A stretch of DNA of 64,000 nucleotides, from contig NZ_KI911563.1 of assembly GCF_000515335.1 (NCBI RefSeq), forward strand, positions 3,000,936 through 3,064,935. Reading direction: 5' to 3'. The notes under the pieces are model-generated. The model saw only the letters and a program-made list of their open reading frames with translations, had not been told where the DNA came from and ran no database searches. The stretch comes from Cohnella panacarvi Gsoil 349. Lineage in GTDB: Bacteria > Bacillota > Bacilli > Paenibacillales > Paenibacillaceae. The position numbers and the translations under genes were made by a program. Positions 34,142-41,411 of the stretch are shown piece by piece (position 1 is the first letter of the stretch; each line of letters opens with the position of its first letter).

Positions 34142-34318
34142 ATGTTTCATACAGATAAAACCAACTTAACCGAGCTTATGCTCCGTCACTGTTATCATTG
34201 CGACAATGCCTGCGAGTGCGACGAACGGATGATCATCGCTTGCATGGAGGATCAAGGTGCCGAGTTCCCGGTCGTACCCAATCAGACAAGAGAACTGCTC
34301 CGATTGTACGAACAATAA
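34142..34318 (+). CDS. Cys-rich 58-residue miniprotein
   Basis: A 58-residue soluble protein with C17, C20, C24, C26 and C34 plus H16 and H19 (HCYHCDNACECDER), a metal- or iron-sulfur-binding pattern. ATG at 34142 follows AAAAGGAGCGATTAC, a strong ribosome site. It lies 32 bp after the DoxX gene, probably same transcript, and ends at a terminator. No named family recognised. The gene is bracketed by 22-bp direct repeats. Confidence 0.75.
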   Translation: MFHTDKTNLTELMLRHCYHCDNACECDERMIIACMEDQGAEFPVVPNQTRELLRLYEQ

Positions 34319-34339
34319 CCTGATCCCGCTTCTTCGCAA
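34318..34339. repeat. 22-bp direct repeat, copy 2
   Basis: Exact copy of 34015-34036, starting at the last base of the miniprotein stop codon and running into the terminator. Confidence 0.95.
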
Positions 34340-34378
34340 GGACGCTCCTACTGCTTAGCAGGAGCGTCCTTCTTCTTG
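34338..34378 (+). terminator. Terminator of the DoxX operon
   Basis: AAGGACGCTCCT (34338-34349) pairs perfectly with AGGAGCGTCCTT (34360-34371), followed by CTTCTT. Confidence 0.85.
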
Positions 34379-34442
34379 CTTCAAGCGGAATTAATAGGCA
34401 TAATTGGAAGATCGAATAGATTAGAAGAGCGGAGGCGCGCGA

Positions 34443-36824
34443 ATGATAAGAGCATCTGAAGACAACGAATATTACATTCTTACGAGTCCAACGATTCTAC
34501 CGAGGGCTTCGGGATTTCTGTGGAACGAGAAAATGATGATTCAGTTGAATTGTCGCGGTTATGCGACGTCGCAGTTCATGCAGCCGGAGCCGGCGAAATA
34601 TTCCCATGCGCCGAATTTGGAAGCGAAATCGTTCATGCAGCCGGAGCAACCTTACTACGCTCACCATCCGGGGCGGTTCGTGTACGTCAAAGACGAGACG
34701 GACGGCAGGATTTTCTCCGCGCCTTACGAACCGGTGCGTTCGGATGCCGATCGTTATACGTTCGCGGTAGGTAAACATCGGATCGTCTGGAATACCGAAA
34801 GCGGCGGGGTGGCCGTCAATATGAGCTTGAGCCTGCCCAAAGAGGATGCGATCGAGCTCTGGCGGGTCAAGATAAAGAACGTGTCGACGAGCAAACGGAG
34901 CATCAGCGTCTACCCGTATTTTACCGTCGGTTACATGTCGTGGATGAATCAATCCGGCGAGTACAACGAACGATTGCAAGCCATCGTATGCTCTTCGATT
35001 ACGCCGTATCAGAAAGTCCACGAGTATGACAAGATCAAACGGCTGAAGGACCAGACGTATCTCCTAGCGGATCGGAAGCCATATGCCTGGGAAACGAGCC
35101 AGGAAGCATTCGAAGGAGAGGGCGGACTTGCCCGCCCTAGCTCGATCGAGAGCGAATCGTTGGGCAATGGAGACGCCCGGTACGAAATGCCGGTCGCCGT
35201 GCTGCAATACCGTCTGGACTTGGAACCGGGGGAGGAGAGCGAATATCGCTTTCTATTCGGTCCGGCTAAGGACGAGGACGAGATCGCGCGGATCCGCGCG
35301 CAATATTTCACCGATGCGAATGCCGACGGCGTCGACGGTTTCGCGCAAGCGGAGCGGGAATACGCGGAATACGTGAGCGAAGGCCGCGGGTGCCTCGAGA
35401 TCCACACGCCGGACGCGGATCTCGATAACTTCGTCAATCACTGGCTGCCGCGGCAAATGTATTATCACGGCAAGACGAATCGGCTCACGACGGACCCGCA
35501 GACGCGGAACTATCTGCAAGACCATATGGGCATGAGTTATATCGATCCCGGGATCGCCAGAAAGTCGTTCCTTACGGCATTAAGCCAGCAGAACGCGGAC
35601 GGAGGCATGCCGGACGGCATTCTGCTGCACGAGGAAGCCGAATTGAAGTATATCAACCAAGTTCCGCATGCGGACCATAACGTCTGGCTGCCCATATGCA
35701 TAAGCGCTTATTTGGACGAGACGAACGACTATTCGCTGTTGGACGAGAAGGTACCTTACGCGGACAACGGGGAACCGGCGGCCGTATCGGAGCATATCGA
35801 CCGGGCCATGCATTGGCTAATGAAAGACCGCGATGAGCGCGGGCTCAACTATATTCATCAAGGCGACTGGTGCGACCCTATGAATATGGTCGGCGTCCGG
35901 GGCAAAGGCGTATCCGGATGGCTGACGATCGCGACTGCCTATGCGTTCAACGTATGGGCGGATATTTGCGAGGCCGGCGGTCGCAAGGAGGCAAGCACGA
36001 CGTTCCGAATGGCGGCCGAGGCGACGAACGCCGTCGTCAATCGCTATCTATGGGATGGCGAGTGGTATGCGCGAGGCATTACGGACGACAACGTGCCGTT
36101 CGGAGTGAAGGAAGACAAGGAAGGCCGCATCTTTATTAACCCGCAAGGCTGGGCTCTGTTAAGCGGAGCCGCGGATGACGAGAAGAAGAAGAAACTCATC
36201 CGATCCGTCGAGGAGCAATTGGAAACTCCGTACGGGGTGGAGAAACTGGCTCCTTCTTACACCGCCATGCGCGAGGATGTGGGACGGGTTACGCAGAAGC
36301 ATCCTGGTTCGGCCGAGAACGGAGCGGTATATAACCATGCGGCGGCTTTCTATATTTTCGGACTTTATGCCGCGGAAGAACGGGACAACGCCTATCGTCT
36401 GCTGCGCAAGATGATTCCCGGACCGGGTCGCGAAGATATCGTTCGGAGGGGTCAATTGCCCGTATTTATTCCGAACTATTATCGCGGGGCTTATCGGCAA
36501 TTCCCGCGCACCGCGGGACGTTCCAGCCATCTATTCAATACGGGGACGGCGGCTTGGGTATATCGGTGCTTGATCGACGGACTGTTCGGCTTGCAGGGAA
36601 ACCCGTCCGGTCTGCGCATCAACCCTCAGCTTCCCGCGGAATGGCAAGAAGCTGCCGTGAAGCGCGAGTTTAGAGGAGCGCGGATGAATATCGAGATGAA
36701 GCGGGATACAAGCGTAATGACGACGGAAGTGTACGTGAACGGCGAGTTTATCGAAGCCGGCGTTATTCATGATCTGCAGCCGGGAGTACAATACGACGTG
36801 CTGGTCAAATTGCCTCGGCAATAG
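34443..36824 (+). CDS. GH94-like glycoside phosphorylase
   Basis: A 793-residue cytoplasmic enzyme of the cellobiose-phosphorylase clan. The N-terminal beta-sandwich (about 1-270, with SGFLWNEKMMIQLNCRGYAT) is followed by a helical linker and an (alpha/alpha)6 barrel. The barrel carries GDWCDPMNMVGVRGKGVSGW, where D475 or D478 sits at the general-acid position of the GH94 DWND motif, and later TGTAAWVYRC. The family cleaves beta-glucosidic disaccharides with phosphate; the exact linkage is unknown. ATG at 34443 follows GCGGAGGCGCGCGA. It is a single gene between terminators. Confidence 0.87.
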   Translation: MIRASEDNEYYILTSPTILPRASGFLWNEKMMIQLNCRGYATSQFMQPEPAKYSHAPNLEAKSFMQPEQPYYAHHPGRFVYVKDETDGRIFSAPYEPVRSDADRYTFAVGKHRIVWNTESGGVAVNMSLSLPKEDAIELWRVKIKNVSTSKRSISVYPYFTVGYMSWMNQSGEYNERLQAIVCSSITPYQKVHEYDKIKRLKDQTYLLADRKPYAWETSQEAFEGEGGLARPSSIESESLGNGDARYEMPVAVLQYRLDLEPGEESEYRFLFGPAKDEDEIARIRAQYFTDANADGVDGFAQAEREYAEYVSEGRGCLEIHTPDADLDNFVNHWLPRQMYYHGKTNRLTTDPQTRNYLQDHMGMSYIDPGIARKSFLTALSQQNADGGMPDGILLHEEAELKYINQVPHADHNVWLPICISAYLDETNDYSLLDEKVPYADNGEPAAVSEHIDRAMHWLMKDRDERGLNYIHQGDWCDPMNMVGVRGKGVSGWLTIATAYAFNVWADICEAGGRKEASTTFRMAAEATNAVVNRYLWDGEWYARGITDDNVPFGVKEDKEGRIFINPQGWALLSGAADDEKKKKLIRSVEEQLETPYGVEKLAPSYTAMREDVGRVTQKHPGSAENGAVYNHAAAFYIFGLYAAEERDNAYRLLRKMIPGPGREDIVRRGQLPVFIPNYYRGAYRQFPRTAGRSSHLFNTGTAAWVYRCLIDGLFGLQGNPSGLRINPQLPAEWQEAAVKREFRGARMNIEMKRDTSVMTTEVYVNGEFIEAGVIHDLQPGVQYDVLVKLPRQ

Positions 36825-36840
36825 AACGATCCGGTAATAA

Positions 36841-36893
36841 GAAGCGCCCCGGCTGCTCGCCGCTGTAAGCGAATGAGCTTCCGAGGCGCTTTG
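36841..36893. terminator. Bidirectional hairpin after the GH94 gene
   Basis: AAGCGCCCCGG (36842-36852) pairs with CCGAGGCGCTT (36881-36891) with one mismatch, between convergent genes. Confidence 0.6.
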
Positions 36894-36909
36894 TGCTTGC
36901 GCGTGACCG

Positions 36910-37020
36910 TTACTTCGAAGATTGTTGCTGTATTCTTGATCTTCCTTGGTCGCTCGGATCGTTAGACCGCGAGGGGCTTTGCTTCGGGTTGTTTTTATCA
37001 GGCTTCGTTTTGGTGCTCAT
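36910..37020 (-). CDS. 36-residue hydrophilic small protein
   Basis: A complement frame of 36 codons reading MSTKTKPDKNNPKQSPSRSN followed by DPSDQGRSRIQQQSSK. It contains no aromatic residue and is dominated by Lys, Ser, Asn, Gln, Pro, so it is almost certainly disordered. ATG at 37020 follows CGGAGGTGAACGATA, a near-perfect ribosome site at ideal spacing, the best evidence that it is a real gene. The composition recalls minor spore proteins, but I cannot assign it. It is convergent with the GH94 gene and shares its terminator hairpin. Confidence 0.6.
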   Translation of the reverse strand: MSTKTKPDKNNPKQSPSRSNDPSDQGRSRIQQQSSK

Positions 37021-37168
37021 TATCGTTCACCTCCGTGATGTCCCTAGTGAGTATTTCACCAAACCGATATCCTTATGATTGAAGCGAATTCCGCGTACCG
37101 ATGATTTTACGGCTACGCATTCGTCTATATTTATGAATCAACCATTTCCCGCATTAGGAGGTACGAAT

Positions 37169-37594
37169 ATGACTTTAAAACTCACCCCTTATATTAATTT
37201 GGAAGGGAAGACAAGCGAAGCGATCCGTTTCTACGAGCAAGCCATCGATGCCAAGGTTCTCTTGATGCTTACTTACGGAGACATGCCGGAAATGCCATCC
37301 ACCTTTAATGACGAACACAAGAACTTGGTGGCACATGCCAAATTGCAGGTTGGCGATTCGGAGCTCATGTTCTCCGATTCTCCGGGCGGTTCAAGGATTG
37401 CATTAGGAAAACAGGTAACCATTTGCATTACCACGAACGATGTGGAGAAATCCAAACGAATCTTCGATGCCTTGAGCCAAGACGGCGGCCAAGTCAATAT
37501 GCCATTCCAAGCGGAGCCGTTCAGCCCCGGATTCGGGGATGTAACCGACAAATTCGGCGTCACCTTTCAGGTTTTCACGGAAGCGCAATATTAA
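37169..37594 (+). CDS. VOC-superfamily protein (PhnB-like)
   Basis: A 141-residue glyoxalase/dioxygenase-fold protein with two beta-alpha-beta-beta-beta modules: LTPYINLEGKTSEAIRFYEQ at the start and FGDVTDKFGVTFQVF at the end match the PhnB-like branch. Function unknown; relatives bind metal or small molecules. ATG at 37169 follows GGAGGTACGAAT; the longer frame from 37079 is not family-like. Strong terminator downstream. Confidence 0.88.
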   Translation: MTLKLTPYINLEGKTSEAIRFYEQAIDAKVLLMLTYGDMPEMPSTFNDEHKNLVAHAKLQVGDSELMFSDSPGGSRIALGKQVTICITTNDVEKSKRIFDALSQDGGQVNMPFQAEPFSPGFGDVTDKFGVTFQVFTEAQY

Positions 37595-37606
37595 CTGCGG
37601 AGCACG

Positions 37607-37634
37607 GGCCATCAGCAAAGATGGCTTTTTTTTT
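37607..37634 (+). terminator. Terminator of the VOC gene
   Basis: GCCATC (37608-37613) and GATGGC (37620-37625) around AGCAAA, then nine T. Confidence 0.9.
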
Positions 37635-37636
37635 AG

Positions 37637-37707
37637 ATTGACTAGTCAATCCGCTTGACTAATTGCACCGGAGACGGTAAAATCGGCACATGGTCAACTA
37701 AATTGAC
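37637..37707 (+). promoter_or_regulatory. Promoter of the ester-cyclase-like gene flanked by TTGAC palindromes
   Basis: TTGACT (37655-37660) is 17 nt from TAAAAT (37678-37683). Just upstream is the exact 14-bp palindrome ATTGACTAGTCAAT (37637-37650), and just downstream GTCAA-CTAAA-TTGAC (37693-37707). Such paired sites suggest tight repression, perhaps by the MarR protein encoded at 38268 (inference). Confidence 0.7.
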
Positions 37708-37727
37708 TATATATCGGAGGGTTAACC

Positions 37728-38162
37728 ATGAGCATGGAAGATAACGTGAGTATCGTTCGTCAGTTTATTCAAAGGTTTTGGAACGAAGGCGACCTCGGGT
37801 GTACCGAACGGTTCTTGACGGAGGATTATGTAGATCATGCTTATATTCCGGGCAATGTAGCCGGACTTAAGCTGACGGCCGGCTCACTGCACGCGGCATT
37901 CCCGGATCAGTCGTCCGTGGAGGAAAGCATCATAGCGCAAGGCGATCGCGTCGTTGTGAGGTTGAAGCTGGAGGGGACGCACAGAGGGAACTTCAGAGGG
38001 ACGGAGGCGACCCAGAATCGGATTAACGTGAAGGTGTACCGGGAGTTCCGCTTGGCGAATGGCCGAATAGCCGAGCACTGGGCGTTACTCGATACGGCCG
38101 CGTTGCTCCGGCAGATCGGAGCAGAACTTAACGAACATCCCGCATGTCGAATCAACCCATAA
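37728..38162 (+). CDS. SnoaL-like (ester cyclase type) protein
   Basis: A 144-residue NTF2-fold protein. NVSIVRQFIQRFWNEGDLG, DYVDHAYIPGNVAGL and the C-terminal REFRLANGRIAEHWALLDT match the SnoaL-like polyketide-cyclase/ester-cyclase group. Substrate unknown. ATG at 37728 follows GGAGGGTTAACC. The promoter has two palindromes, and a MarR gene follows. Confidence 0.86.
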   Translation: MSMEDNVSIVRQFIQRFWNEGDLGCTERFLTEDYVDHAYIPGNVAGLKLTAGSLHAAFPDQSSVEESIIAQGDRVVVRLKLEGTHRGNFRGTEATQNRINVKVYREFRLANGRIAEHWALLDTAALLRQIGAELNEHPACRINP

Positions 38163-38172
38163 ACGGTTACAC

Positions 38173-38205
38173 TAGGCTGCCCTCATAGGCAGCCTTAGTT
38201 ATTCT
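38173..38205 (+). terminator. Terminator of the SnoaL-like gene
   Basis: AGGCTGCC (38174-38181) and GGCAGCCT (38188-38195) around CTCATA, then TAGTTATTCTT. Confidence 0.75.
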
Positions 38206-38267
38206 TACGAAGCATGTTACAATAGGTTCTGTGTTGATTCCGCGGAGAGGTAAGGTGGATAAACCTA

Positions 38268-38735
38268 ATGGCACAAGAACCGGCGGGGTATGAGCTAACC
38301 ATGTTGTTCGCTTCCGCGTTCCGATTGGTTGTCGATGAATTGCATCGCGAATTGGCGCGGATCGGTTACGACGACGTCAAACCCTCCCACGGGTTTATAT
38401 TCCAGAAGCTGTCCTGGGGCAGCGCTACCGGCAATGAAATAGCCGAGCATATGGGGGTCACCAAGCAGGCGGCCAGCGTGATCATCGACTATCTGGAACA
38501 GCACGGTTACGTGGCAAGGGCTCCCCATCCTACCGACGGAAGAGGGAAGCATGTCGTCCTAACGGAACGAGGCTGGCAGTGCATTCGGGCTACCGAAACG
38601 ATATTCTCCGCGATAGAGAGGCGTTGGCTCGACGTGCTGGGGCATGAGGAAATGGAACGGCTTCGTTCCTCGATGCGCCAGATCGTTCATGCGTTCCCCG
38701 GCTCGCAATCCTCACCGTTCCGACCGGTCTGGTAA
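38268..38735 (+). CDS. MarR-family transcriptional regulator
   Basis: A 155-residue winged-helix regulator. The recognition region GNEIAEHMGVTKQAASVIIDYLEQHGYVARAPHPTDGRGK (positions about 62-101, helix and wing with DGR) is classical MarR, flanked by N- and C-terminal dimerisation helices. ATG at 38268 lies behind AAGGTGGATAAACCTA. It may bind the TTGACT palindromes before the upstream SnoaL-like gene; not shown. Confidence 0.92.
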   Translation: MAQEPAGYELTMLFASAFRLVVDELHRELARIGYDDVKPSHGFIFQKLSWGSATGNEIAEHMGVTKQAASVIIDYLEQHGYVARAPHPTDGRGKHVVLTERGWQCIRATETIFSAIERRWLDVLGHEEMERLRSSMRQIVHAFPGSQSSPFRPVW

Positions 38736-38769
38736 CAACATAGACCCGCAGCTAAAGGAGATAGATAGA

Positions 38770-38999
38770 ATGGCACCCGTGCGTTTCCTAGAAGGAACCG
38801 GAACGCGAATATTCGAATCGCTATCAATAATGACGCTTATCAAGGGAAAGGGTACGGAACGGAAGCTCTGCGGCTCATGCTGGATTACGGCTTCGGCATC
38901 CTGAATCTTCACCGTATCGAGCTCAACGTGTTCTCCTATAACGAGCGGGCGGTGCATGTTGAAATCCCTCTGACCGAGGTTTTTTATTTTGCCGAATAA
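38770..38999 (+). pseudogene. Broken GNAT acetyltransferase gene
   Basis: From 38826 one frame reads NNDAYQGKGYGTEALRLM, then LDYGFGILNLHRIELNVFSY and NERAV: the acetyl-CoA-binding motif A and motif B of a RimJ/RimL-type acetyltransferase. An intact ribosome site (AAAGGAGATAGATAGA) and ATG at 38770 (MAPVRFLE) lie just before it but in another frame, so most of the N-terminal half has been deleted across the junction. The end diverges after NERAV and stops at 38999. Confidence 0.75.
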
Positions 39000-39048
39000 A
39001 AGGTAAAATTGAATGCGAGAATACAGCATAACGAAATGAGGTCGTTAC

Positions 39049-39915
39049 ATGGAAAAAAGCCACAAACACCCGGTTCTAAAAAAATGGATACGCGGCCTAG
39101 CCGTGGTTATCGGGGCGTTCGTTACTGCCTATGGACTTGAAGCCGTATTAATTCCGAACAACGTATCCGACGGCGGCGTAACGGGCCTAAGTATCGTGGG
39201 TTCGGAACTTGTCGGAATTCCGCTTGGCGTGTTAATCGCGATCCTTAACGTGCCGTTCGTATTTTTAGGATACAAGCAGATCGGCAAAAGCTTCGCGATC
39301 TATTCCGTGCTCGGGATCGCCTCGCTCGCCGTAGGCACCGTCGTCATGCACGAAATATCTCCGATCATAGAGGGCGATACGCTGCTCGTAACCGTCGTCG
39401 GCGGTATTATCATCGGTTTCGGCATGGGTCTTGCCTTAAGGAACGGCGGCGCGTTGGACGGCATCGACATGCTCGCCGTATTGCTTTCCCGCAAACTGCC
39501 CTTCGGCACCAGCGATCTCATCTTGTTCCTGAATATGTTCGTGTTCATCGTCGTATCGACTGTATTCGGCTTGCAGGGCGCGATTCTGTCGGGCATCGCT
39601 TATTATATCGCGTCGAAGATGATTCACATCGTCGAAGAAGGGTTAAGCGGCGCGAAGACGTTCAAGATTATTACCAAATATCCCGAGGTCATGGTCGAGA
39701 CGATTCGCGATCGCTTAGGGCGCGGGGCTACTTATAGCCTCGTGGAAGGCGGATACTCTAACGAACAGTTCAAAGAAATCGCTTGCGTCATCAACCGATT
39801 GGAAGAAAGCAAGATGAAGGAAATAATTCAGGAGATCGACCCGCATGCCTTCATTGCGGTGTACGACGTCGCGGAGGTCAGGGGCGGGAACTTCGGGAAG
39901 AAGGATATCCACTAG
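39049..39915 (+). CDS. YitT family membrane protein
   Basis: A 288-residue membrane protein with five or six N-terminal hydrophobic segments (about 15-190, DUF161-type repeats with NNVSDGGVTGLSI and RNGGALDGIDMLA) and a cytoplasmic C-terminal DUF2179 domain (about 195-288, GATYSLVEGGYSNEQFKEIACVI split). Role unknown; the family is widespread in Bacillota. ATG at 39049 is preceded by GAGGTCGTTAC, a weak ribosome site. Monocistronic. Confidence 0.9.
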   Translation: MEKSHKHPVLKKWIRGLAVVIGAFVTAYGLEAVLIPNNVSDGGVTGLSIVGSELVGIPLGVLIAILNVPFVFLGYKQIGKSFAIYSVLGIASLAVGTVVMHEISPIIEGDTLLVTVVGGIIIGFGMGLALRNGGALDGIDMLAVLLSRKLPFGTSDLILFLNMFVFIVVSTVFGLQGAILSGIAYYIASKMIHIVEEGLSGAKTFKIITKYPEVMVETIRDRLGRGATYSLVEGGYSNEQFKEIACVINRLEESKMKEIIQEIDPHAFIAVYDVAEVRGGNFGKKDIH

Positions 39916-40039
39916 CGAAGCGCTTGAACGTGTCTCGATTCGGAGTGCCCTTTCGGAACGAAGAAAGCAGTGCTATAGTGTAGATTAGCACTCTGGAAAC
40001 GCTTTCTAACGCGCAACCGGAAACTGGAGGGATGAAGTC

Positions 40040-41269
40040 GTGCAGAAGAACGAATTGGCGCACCGCATGGCGGACAGTTCGATCAAGCTTGTCGATGGAG
40101 CCGGAAACCCCATTGCAGGCCAAGAGATAACGTTAAGGCAAACCAACCATAAGTTCATATTCGGATGCGGCATATTCGACGCGATTCCGGTAGCGAATCG
40201 GAACGTGCCGGCGGACAGGCTTGCTTTTCTGGAACGAAAGCTGGATTTATTCCTTGATGTATTCAATGGCGCAACGTTGCCCTTCTATTGGGCGATGTTC
40301 GAGCCTGAGAAAGGGAGCCCTAAAATTCCGGAACTACAGACTGCCGCACGGTGGTTGAAGGACCGGAACGTTTCGGTTAAAGGCCACCCTCTCTGCTGGC
40401 ACACCCTAACGGCGCCGTGGCTTCTGGATCTCGGCAACGAGGATATCCTGAAGGCGCAGCTAGCCAGAATCGAGCGCGACGTAACCGCCTTCCATGGCTT
40501 AATCGATACATGGGACGTCATCAATGAAGTGGTCATTATGCCGATCTTCGATAAGTACGACAACGGAATTACGAGAATTAGCCAAGACCTCGGACGAATC
40601 GGAATCATTAAGGAAATGTTCGCCAAGACGCGCGAGTGCAATCCTGGCGCCACCTTGTTGCTGAACGACTTTAATACGTCGATCAACTACGAAATCTTAA
40701 TCGACGGATGTTTGAACGCGGGGATTACGATTGACGCCATCGGCATTCAGTCCCATCAGCACCAGGGATATTGGGGGCGCGAGAAGCTGGAAGAGGTGCT
40801 GGAGCGGTTCTCCCACTTCGGGTTGCCGATCCACTTTACGGAGAACACGTTGACGTCCGGACATATCATGCCTCCCGAGATCGAAGACTTGAACGACTAT
40901 CGGATTCCGGACTGGCCGTCCACGCCGGAATTCGAAGAGCGTCAGGCAAGAGAAATCGACGAGATGTATTCGATTTTGTTTAAGCATCCTTTGGTAGAAG
41001 CCATTACGACCTGGAATTTCAGCGATGAGGGCGCTTGGCTCGGGGCTCCCGCGGGAATCGTCAGGGCGGATAACACCCCGAAACCTTCATATGAGATTCT
41101 GAAGAAGCGAATCAAGGGAGACTGGTCTACTAACATGACGGTTACGACCGATGAGAGCGGAACGGTCTCGTTCCATGGATTCGTCGGCGAATACGAACTG
41201 ATTTGCGGAGATCGCAAAATAAGCTTCCAGCTTGAGAAGGATACCGGGACGGCCAGACTGGTCATCTAA
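40040..41269 (+). CDS. Intracellular-type GH10 endo-1,4-beta-xylanase
   Basis: A 409-residue TIM-barrel xylanase. The acid/base Glu163 lies in TWDVINEVV and the nucleophile Glu268 in PIHFTENTL; GHPLCWHT, NDFN and the Trp in TTWNFSDEGAW complete the GH10 active site. There is no signal peptide, so it probably acts on imported xylo-oligosaccharides. The first ~35 residues (IKLVDGAGNPIAGQEITLRQ) form a small beta module and the C-terminal ~50 a beta extension. GTG at 40040 follows GGAGGGATGAAGTC. It lies alone, before a good terminator. Confidence 0.92.
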   Translation: MQKNELAHRMADSSIKLVDGAGNPIAGQEITLRQTNHKFIFGCGIFDAIPVANRNVPADRLAFLERKLDLFLDVFNGATLPFYWAMFEPEKGSPKIPELQTAARWLKDRNVSVKGHPLCWHTLTAPWLLDLGNEDILKAQLARIERDVTAFHGLIDTWDVINEVVIMPIFDKYDNGITRISQDLGRIGIIKEMFAKTRECNPGATLLLNDFNTSINYEILIDGCLNAGITIDAIGIQSHQHQGYWGREKLEEVLERFSHFGLPIHFTENTLTSGHIMPPEIEDLNDYRIPDWPSTPEFEERQAREIDEMYSILFKHPLVEAITTWNFSDEGAWLGAPAGIVRADNTPKPSYEILKKRIKGDWSTNMTVTTDESGTVSFHGFVGEYELICGDRKISFQLEKDTGTARLVI

Positions 41270-41288
41270 TTCCATAAGAGATTCGCGG

Positions 41289-41318
41289 TCCCCCTCAGAA
41301 TGATTGAGGGGGATTTAA
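41289..41318 (+). terminator. Terminator of the xylanase gene
   Basis: TCCCCCTCA (41289-41297) and TGAGGGGGA (41305-41313), then TTTAAG. Confidence 0.82.
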
Positions 41319-41411
41319 GTTTTCAAGGAAGAAGGAGAATGGTAGAAAAACATCGAAATTAGTCATTATTAGGTAACGGATACTACGATTGGACACAGGA
41401 GGAACTTGTCA

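Noticed and set aside
36893-37078. 61-codon plus-strand frame
   Set aside because: Opposite the 36-residue small gene, which has the far better ribosome site.
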